A stretch of 64,000 nt of DNA. Source: Saprospiraceae bacterium (GTDB lineage: Bacteria > Bacteroidota > Bacteroidia > Chitinophagales > Saprospiraceae). The stretch lies in contig JAHDBH010000005.1 in NCBI GenBank assembly GCA_020630495.1, positions 7,317 through 71,316 on the forward strand. Reading direction: 5' to 3'. The first letter of the stretch is position 1; each line of letters starts with the position of its first letter. Shown here one piece after another: positions 59,150 through 64,000 of the stretch. Below the pieces are notes generated by a model, which was given only the letters and a program-made list of their open reading frames with translations, made no database searches and was not told the origin of the DNA. A program made the position numbers and the translations under genes.

Positions 59150-59704
59150 TGCGCTGATGAGATAGTCCGGCAGAGCTGGTCCTAAGTGAAATAATGCATC
59201 CAGCAGGCTGAGATCAGCGACAAACACTCTCCTGTCATCCCATATATGTGGATATGCTGGCAAACTCGCATAAGGTGATCTAGGACTTGATAGGCCTCGG
59301 GCATCATAAGTGACTGGGCCTGCATCCTGCTGATACTCGGCTTTCCAGCTGACATAGATGGGTAGTTCTAGTAGCTCTATGAGCAATTCATACTGTCTCT
59401 GCATCAAGTCAATGAGAAGATCCAGTGGTTCACGGTACATCTGCTCCAGCTCATCCCAGTAATGGTCAAAGTAAGGCGCAGATCCATAGGCAGTCTTGAG
59501 GCTTTTAAGATGATGATCGCGCCACGGCTCATGACGAGCGATGCGTAGCTCTCGGATCGGTGTCATCTGATGCTTGCCTTTGAGCAGTGGGATGGTGAGA
59601 GTCTGTACGCCGTTGGGTCCGTGGATGCGACATCGATTGATGTAACTACGCTTGTAGTAGTGATGGCTGATATCAAGTAAGATCTCTTGCTTCTCTGCAC
59701 ACAT
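59129..59704 (-). CDS. WbqC family protein
   Basis: KRSYINRCRIHGPNGVQTLTIPLLKGKHQMTPIRELRI..HHLKSLKTAYGSAPYFDHYWDELEQMY. Confidence 0.92.
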   Translation of the reverse strand: MCAEKQEILLDISHHYYKRSYINRCRIHGPNGVQTLTIPLLKGKHQMTPIRELRIARHEPWRDHHLKSLKTAYGSAPYFDHYWDELEQMYREPLDLLIDLMQRQYELLIELLELPIYVSWKAEYQQDAGPVTYDARGLSSPRSPYASLPAYPHIWDDRRVFVADLSLLDALFHLGPALPDYLISASVFMST

Positions 59705-60009
59705 TGTCAGCACAGAAAGGCAAGGCCAGTAGTGGGGCTCTATGATGATCTTATCAGACTTGACGACGCTTAATGTTGTGGCTCGGACAAATTTCTGTAT
59801 ATTTCACTTAGGGGTTGGTCTCTCACCGCATTGTCTATAGCATGACTTTTGATAGATAGCACGAGACTGCTGGCTTGTATTGCCTTGGAGCCAGGAGTGA
59901 ACATCTCTGTTATATAACTGTAAGTCCTTTAGTTTATGCCCCTTATCATTAAGCTTATGCTGGCTCAGATGCCACATTTGTTAGAAACCATCTATTGGAA
60001 ACATCATTT

Positions 60010-62544
60010 ATGAGAAAAATTGTCGCTCTTTTCTTAGGGTTTTTATTGTCTTGGAGCGCTTTCGCGCAAATGAACATCACCCTCACCGAATCTGATCTGC
60101 GGATCGATACCAGGTTGCCAGAGTTATTCACGGAGCACAGCCTGGTGCAGATGGACTACCTACAGGTCAGTCAGAGCCTGGATCCAGAAGAAGTAAGCCG
60201 CATGAGCTGGACTCTTCCTGATGGGAAGAAATGGGACATGGAATTATATCCATCCCAGATTGCGGCTGATGATCTGCTGGTAAGGATTATAGAGGCAAGT
60301 GGTGAGAAAGTGCAGATAGGTGCACAGGCTGTCGCATACTATGGTCGATTATCAGATGATATAGATAGTCACATACGACTCACGGTCAATGGGCCATTTA
60401 TCAGTGGCTATATCCAGACTAAGAAGCGCACTATGTTCATAGAGCCAGCCAGTGATCTGGATCAACGCATACCAGAGGGACACTACGCACTCTATGATGT
60501 ATCAGATATCAAAAATACAGGAGATGTCAAGTGTCACGCCACAGATGCGGAGCTAGAGCGAAGACGTATAGGCAATCCTGAAGAGCTGCCATCTGGCCAG
60601 CAACGCGGACCAGATGACTGCTTCACAGTAGAGCTAGCCGTCTATGCCGACTACGACTACTTCCTAGATGAGGGTAGTACCATAGGTGATGCCACTAATC
60701 AGATCATCGCCGTCATGAACACCGTAGCTCCAGAGTATGAATACAATGGCTCCAATAACTTTGAGTCAGGTGTCGAGTTTGAAATCGTGGAGATGGTGAT
60801 CAGCAGATGTGAGGCATGTGACATCATAGGTCCGTCTACGGATATAGGCTATTTGCTTAATCAGTTTACAGCGTGGTCGCCAGATGGTTTTAGGCTGTCT
60901 CATGACCTTGGCCAATACTGGACTGGGCGAAATCTGCCTGGTGGTACTATCGGCCTAGCTTGGGTCAATGCTGTATGCTCTAATGTGCGATATCATGTAC
61001 TGGAAAACTATTCCAATACCACCTGGCAACTGCGCGTGCTCACAGCCCACGAGATAGGGCACAATTTCTCTGCTAATCACGATGCAGGCGGATCTAATTT
61101 CATCATGGCGCCTAGCATCACTAATACTTCGACCTGGTCTACATTGAGTAAGAACACCGTAAATGCTAATCTGGACGTATACGCATCCACCTGTCTTGCA
61201 GACTGCGGATCTGACCCATGTCCTACCGTAGAGGACGTGGTGATATCGCAGATTACGACCACAGGATTCAGAATTACATACTCTGCCACACCTGATAATT
61301 CATATCGCATAAGAGTGCGTGAGCAAGGTGCGACCACATATTTAAGTACGCAGACCACCTCATCAGAGAATATCGTCATCAGCCCATCAGGATGGAATGA
61401 GTGCGGTATCTATGAGGTGTCTGTAGAAAATAATTGTGGAGGCGGCGATTATAGCGCACCAGTGATAGCACTGGTAGTCGCAGAAATAGATGCCTGCCCC
61501 TATTTTAATTCTCCAGCCGTGGGATATAAAGATGAGTCGTTAAACTTCGCTCATGTGGGCACTCCAGCTACGTCCTACCTCTGGACATTTGGCGATGGTG
61601 CTACCTCATCATCCGCCACTCCGTCTCACTCCTATACATCGGATGGAGTCTATACGGTGACGCTTGAAGTAAACGGTAATGGCGTGCAAGAATCAAAGAT
61701 TGTGACGGTCCTGCCAGATCTCAATCCGCCATATTTTCCCTCAGATGGTGGCAACTTTGGGACCAATCCTGATCACTTTGCCGCAGACTCGCCTGATGGA
61801 ATCCCAGCTTGGGAGAGAGGTGTACCAAGTGGTGCTCTGACCAATGATGGAGATGTATGGAAGACTGGACTTACCACTGATGCGCCAGAGCGACCCAATA
61901 CTAGTTATCTATACTCGCCAAGATTTAACTTCTCAGGAGAAGGTAACTATGATCTTTCACTACGGGTAGGGATGGATCGTCTCTTTGCTGTAGGGCCGTA
62001 TGGTCTGAGAATGCAGTATAGTCTAGATGATGGAGCCAGCTGGACTACGCTGGGCAACTGTGGCGAAAATGGTGACCCTGGTGTGAGCAACTGGTATGAG
62101 AGTGGTGGCTGCGGAGGTCAAGATATATTCAACACCATTTTCTCTGATAGAATCTCGTGGAACTTCGGTAATTTATCTGAGGTCAGAACATCGACTTACG
62201 ATCTCAATTTTCTGGAGGGAAATGCCTCGGTCTGCTTCAGATTTGAATATGCGAGTACCGTGGGATTTCCATCGAGCGCTTTTAGAGACGGATTCCTCCT
62301 AGACAATTTTACCATCAATTACGATGGAGACCCACCAGGCGATCCATGCGATGGATTTAATCTTACACTTGGCACGGCTGATTACCCTGGCACGTTCAAA
62401 GCCAAGAATACCATCACAGCAGGTGGCACGATATCTGGCGGCACGGTAATCCTAGAAGCTGAGAATGGCTTTGATATTCAGAATGGATTTGAGGTCCAGG
62501 TAGGTAGCACGCTAGAGATGAACATAGACCCGTGTGATCTGTAG
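60010..62544 (+). CDS. Secreted metzincin (M12B reprolysin-like) metalloprotease with Fn3-like, PKD and 3-coathanger-stack-type C-terminal domains
   Basis: Signal peptide MRKIVALFLGFLLSWSAFAQ; zinc motif HEIGHNFSANHD, Met-turn FIMAPS; PKD SYLWTFGDGATSSSATPSHSYTSDGVYTVTLEV; C-term AKNTITAGGTISGGTVILEAENGFDIQNGFEVQVGSTLEM. Confidence 0.92.
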   Translation: MRKIVALFLGFLLSWSAFAQMNITLTESDLRIDTRLPELFTEHSLVQMDYLQVSQSLDPEEVSRMSWTLPDGKKWDMELYPSQIAADDLLVRIIEASGEKVQIGAQAVAYYGRLSDDIDSHIRLTVNGPFISGYIQTKKRTMFIEPASDLDQRIPEGHYALYDVSDIKNTGDVKCHATDAELERRRIGNPEELPSGQQRGPDDCFTVELAVYADYDYFLDEGSTIGDATNQIIAVMNTVAPEYEYNGSNNFESGVEFEIVEMVISRCEACDIIGPSTDIGYLLNQFTAWSPDGFRLSHDLGQYWTGRNLPGGTIGLAWVNAVCSNVRYHVLENYSNTTWQLRVLTAHEIGHNFSANHDAGGSNFIMAPSITNTSTWSTLSKNTVNANLDVYASTCLADCGSDPCPTVEDVVISQITTTGFRITYSATPDNSYRIRVREQGATTYLSTQTTSSENIVISPSGWNECGIYEVSVENNCGGGDYSAPVIALVVAEIDACPYFNSPAVGYKDESLNFAHVGTPATSYLWTFGDGATSSSATPSHSYTSDGVYTVTLEVNGNGVQESKIVTVLPDLNPPYFPSDGGNFGTNPDHFAADSPDGIPAWERGVPSGALTNDGDVWKTGLTTDAPERPNTSYLYSPRFNFSGEGNYDLSLRVGMDRLFAVGPYGLRMQYSLDDGASWTTLGNCGENGDPGVSNWYESGGCGGQDIFNTIFSDRISWNFGNLSEVRTSTYDLNFLEGNASVCFRFEYASTVGFPSSAFRDGFLLDNFTINYDGDPPGDPCDGFNLTLGTADYPGTFKAKNTITAGGTISGGTVILEAENGFDIQNGFEVQVGSTLEMNIDPCDL
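60056..60072 (-). repeat. Dispersed hairpin motif: CATTT-GCGC-GAAA-GCGC
   Basis: Plus strand GCGCTTTCGCGCAAATG. Confidence 0.85.
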
Positions 62545-62548
62545 CATA

Positions 62549-64000
62549 CTACTCGGCGCTGTCAATTCCCCTGCCCTGTAGAGAAGTCGCGATATGTACA
62601 TCCATCATTCTCTCTGCTATCGCTCGGGTATCTGCATCGTGCTGAGTGATAGCGGCTTGGATCTCATCAGCGGAGGAGTCCATGACTGCACGAAGCCGAG
62701 ATAGAGAATCGCTCAGCTGAGTAGCTTCATCGCTCGACAGATTTGCCGCATTTTGCTTGGCAAATTTCTCAGAAGCTTGGATGAGTAGTCGTAGTTCATT
62801 GATCGCCTCTAGTCTTTTTCTCAGAGCCACATCGGCTTCGGCATGCTGGAGAGAATCGAGGAGCATCTCCGCCATTTCCTCTTCTGACATACCGTAGGAT
62901 GGCTTGATCTTCACAGACTGTACCGTCATACTACGCAGTTCTGCGGCAGATACCTGTAAGATACCGTCTGCATCTAGGATAAATGATATTTCGATTTTGG
63001 GTATGCCTGCTGGCATGGGAGGTATGCCGCTGAGGACAAATTCGCCCAGCTTTCGATTATCATCCACAAGATCGCGCTCGCCCTGATAGACACTGATGCG
63101 CAGATTGACTTGGCCGTCTACGCTGGTGGTGTATTGCCGGCGTGCGGTATAGGGCACCTTCGTATTTCGCGGTATGATGGTGTCCATGAGTCGACCCATT
63201 GTCTCTATGCCGAGCGACAGAGGTGTCACGTCTAGCAGGAGCACATCTGGATTATTCCCAGCCAGGATGTCGGCTTGTACAGCTGCGCCTAGCGCTACAG
63301 CGGCATCGGGATCTAGACTGGTATCAGGCTTTCGCCCAAATGTCTTCTCGACCATATCCCGCACGAGAGGTACACGAGTACTGCCTCCTACAAGTAGTAC
63401 TTTGTCGATATCGCCTGCGGTAAGCTCTGCATCTGACAGGGCTTTTAAGCAAGATTCTATAGATCTCTCTATCATAGCCTTGATGAGACCATCGAAAGTC
63501 TTTCTGTCTAGCTTCAACTGCTGTCCACGAAAGCTTGATTCTGCCTCGCTTTTGAGCGAAAGCTCCCTCTTCACCTCCTCCGCCGCAATCCTCAATTCAC
63601 CGCGACCCTCCGCGTCTAGCTCTCCTAGATCGTACTGCTGCACCCAGTAGCTCATCACGGCCTCTTCCATGTCATCACCGCCGAGGTGCGTATCTCCTTG
63701 GGTGCTGAGCACTTCATAGACACCGGCATCTATCTCTAGGATGGTCACGTCAAATGTCCCACCACCGAGATCAAACACAGCCACTCGCTGACGATCATGA
63801 GCGCCTATACCTATGCCATGCGCGAGAGCTGCAGCGGTTGGCTCATTGATGATGCGGACGACATCGAGCCCGGCAAGCCTACCGGCATCTCGTGTGGCCT
63901 GGCGCTGTGAATCATTGAAGTATGCTGGAACTGTGATGACCGCTCTGTTCATCTCTTCTCCTGTGCTCTGCTTGACTACTTGTCGGAGATGCTTGAGTAT
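62549..64000 (-). CDS. hscA: Hsp70-family chaperone, HscA-like (partial, N-terminus beyond window end)
   Basis: [58 protein letters not shown]; frame remains open to 64000 ([21 protein letters not shown]), so Met 63952 is internal. Confidence 0.88.
   Translation of the reverse strand: MLKHLRQVVKQSTGEEMNRAVITVPAYFNDSQRQATRDAGRLAGLDVVRIINEPTAAALAHGIGIGAHDRQRVAVFDLGGGTFDVTILEIDAGVYEVLSTQGDTHLGGDDMEEAVMSYWVQQYDLGELDAEGRGELRIAAEEVKRELSLKSEAESSFRGQQLKLDRKTFDGLIKAMIERSIESCLKALSDAELTAGDIDKVLLVGGSTRVPLVRDMVEKTFGRKPDTSLDPDAAVALGAAVQADILAGNNPDVLLLDVTPLSLGIETMGRLMDTIIPRNTKVPYTARRQYTTSVDGQVNLRISVYQGERDLVDDNRKLGEFVLSGIPPMPAGIPKIEISFILDADGILQVSAAELRSMTVQSVKIKPSYGMSEEEMAEMLLDSLQHAEADVALRKRLEAINELRLLIQASEKFAKQNAANLSSDEATQLSDSLSRLRAVMDSSADEIQAAITQHDADTRAIAERMMDVHIATSLQGRGIDSAE
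63326..63342 (-). repeat. Dispersed hairpin motif, outer mismatch: CATTT-GGGC-GAAA-GCCT
   Basis: Plus strand AGGCTTTCGCCCAAATG. Confidence 0.75.
63549..63565 (+). repeat. Dispersed hairpin motif, flank variant: CTTTT-GAGC-GAAA-GCTC
   Basis: Direct read. Confidence 0.7.

Noticed and set aside
63174-63650. 158-aa plus ORF, Ser-rich
   Set aside because: Antisense to the hscA-like gene
63952-63952. Met at 63952 as start of the Hsp70 gene
   Set aside because: Frame stays open to 64000 with Hsp70-like sequence, and the N-terminal ATPase region is missing, so the gene is truncated by the window
1-64000. CRISPR arrays, IS elements, prophage, rRNA
   Set aside because: No regularly spaced direct repeats, transposase/integrase/phage motifs, or rRNA-like sequence noticed; only one tRNA seen

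Overview
Roughly 64 kb of a Bacteroidota chromosome, probably from a Saprospirales/Lewinella-like marine lineage (inferred from T9SS C-terminal domains, ECF-FecR-TonB receptor loci and DUF4249). It is gene-dense. It encodes a polysaccharide/glycosyltransferase edge, pdhB, ribD, a cysteine desulfurase, glmM, folD, prmA, a maf/UbiA/kdsC group, ISC-type fdx-iscX, a tandem-AAA CbbX-like ATPase, bioY, two tandem T9SS-exported VCBS/ASPIC proteins, tRNA-His, and an ECF sigma/FecR/STN-TonB receptor/DUF4249 locus. It also encodes MlaD, LptD, menD-menF-menE-menC, a PAS histidine kinase-ferredoxin-fumarylacetoacetase-response regulator run, TerC, HPF, a TRAP transporter, a metzincin protease and an hscA-like chaperone. 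I saw no rRNA, CRISPR array, IS element or prophage. The most interesting signal is not a gene. It is a dispersed, covarying DNA hairpin, CATTT-GNNC-GAAA-GNNC-(C), seen at least 17 times on both strands. Sixteen copies lie inside CDSs, in several reading frames and both orientations relative to the gene, and the stem dinucleotides vary but stay complementary. A uniform-composition estimate predicts about 0.1 perfect GNNC-GAAA-GNNC hairpins in the window, and 11 are present, 9 of them directly preceded by CATTT. This looks like a genome-wide iterated structural site (uptake-sequence-like, HUH/RAYT-type target or other architecture signal) that I cannot match to a known motif.
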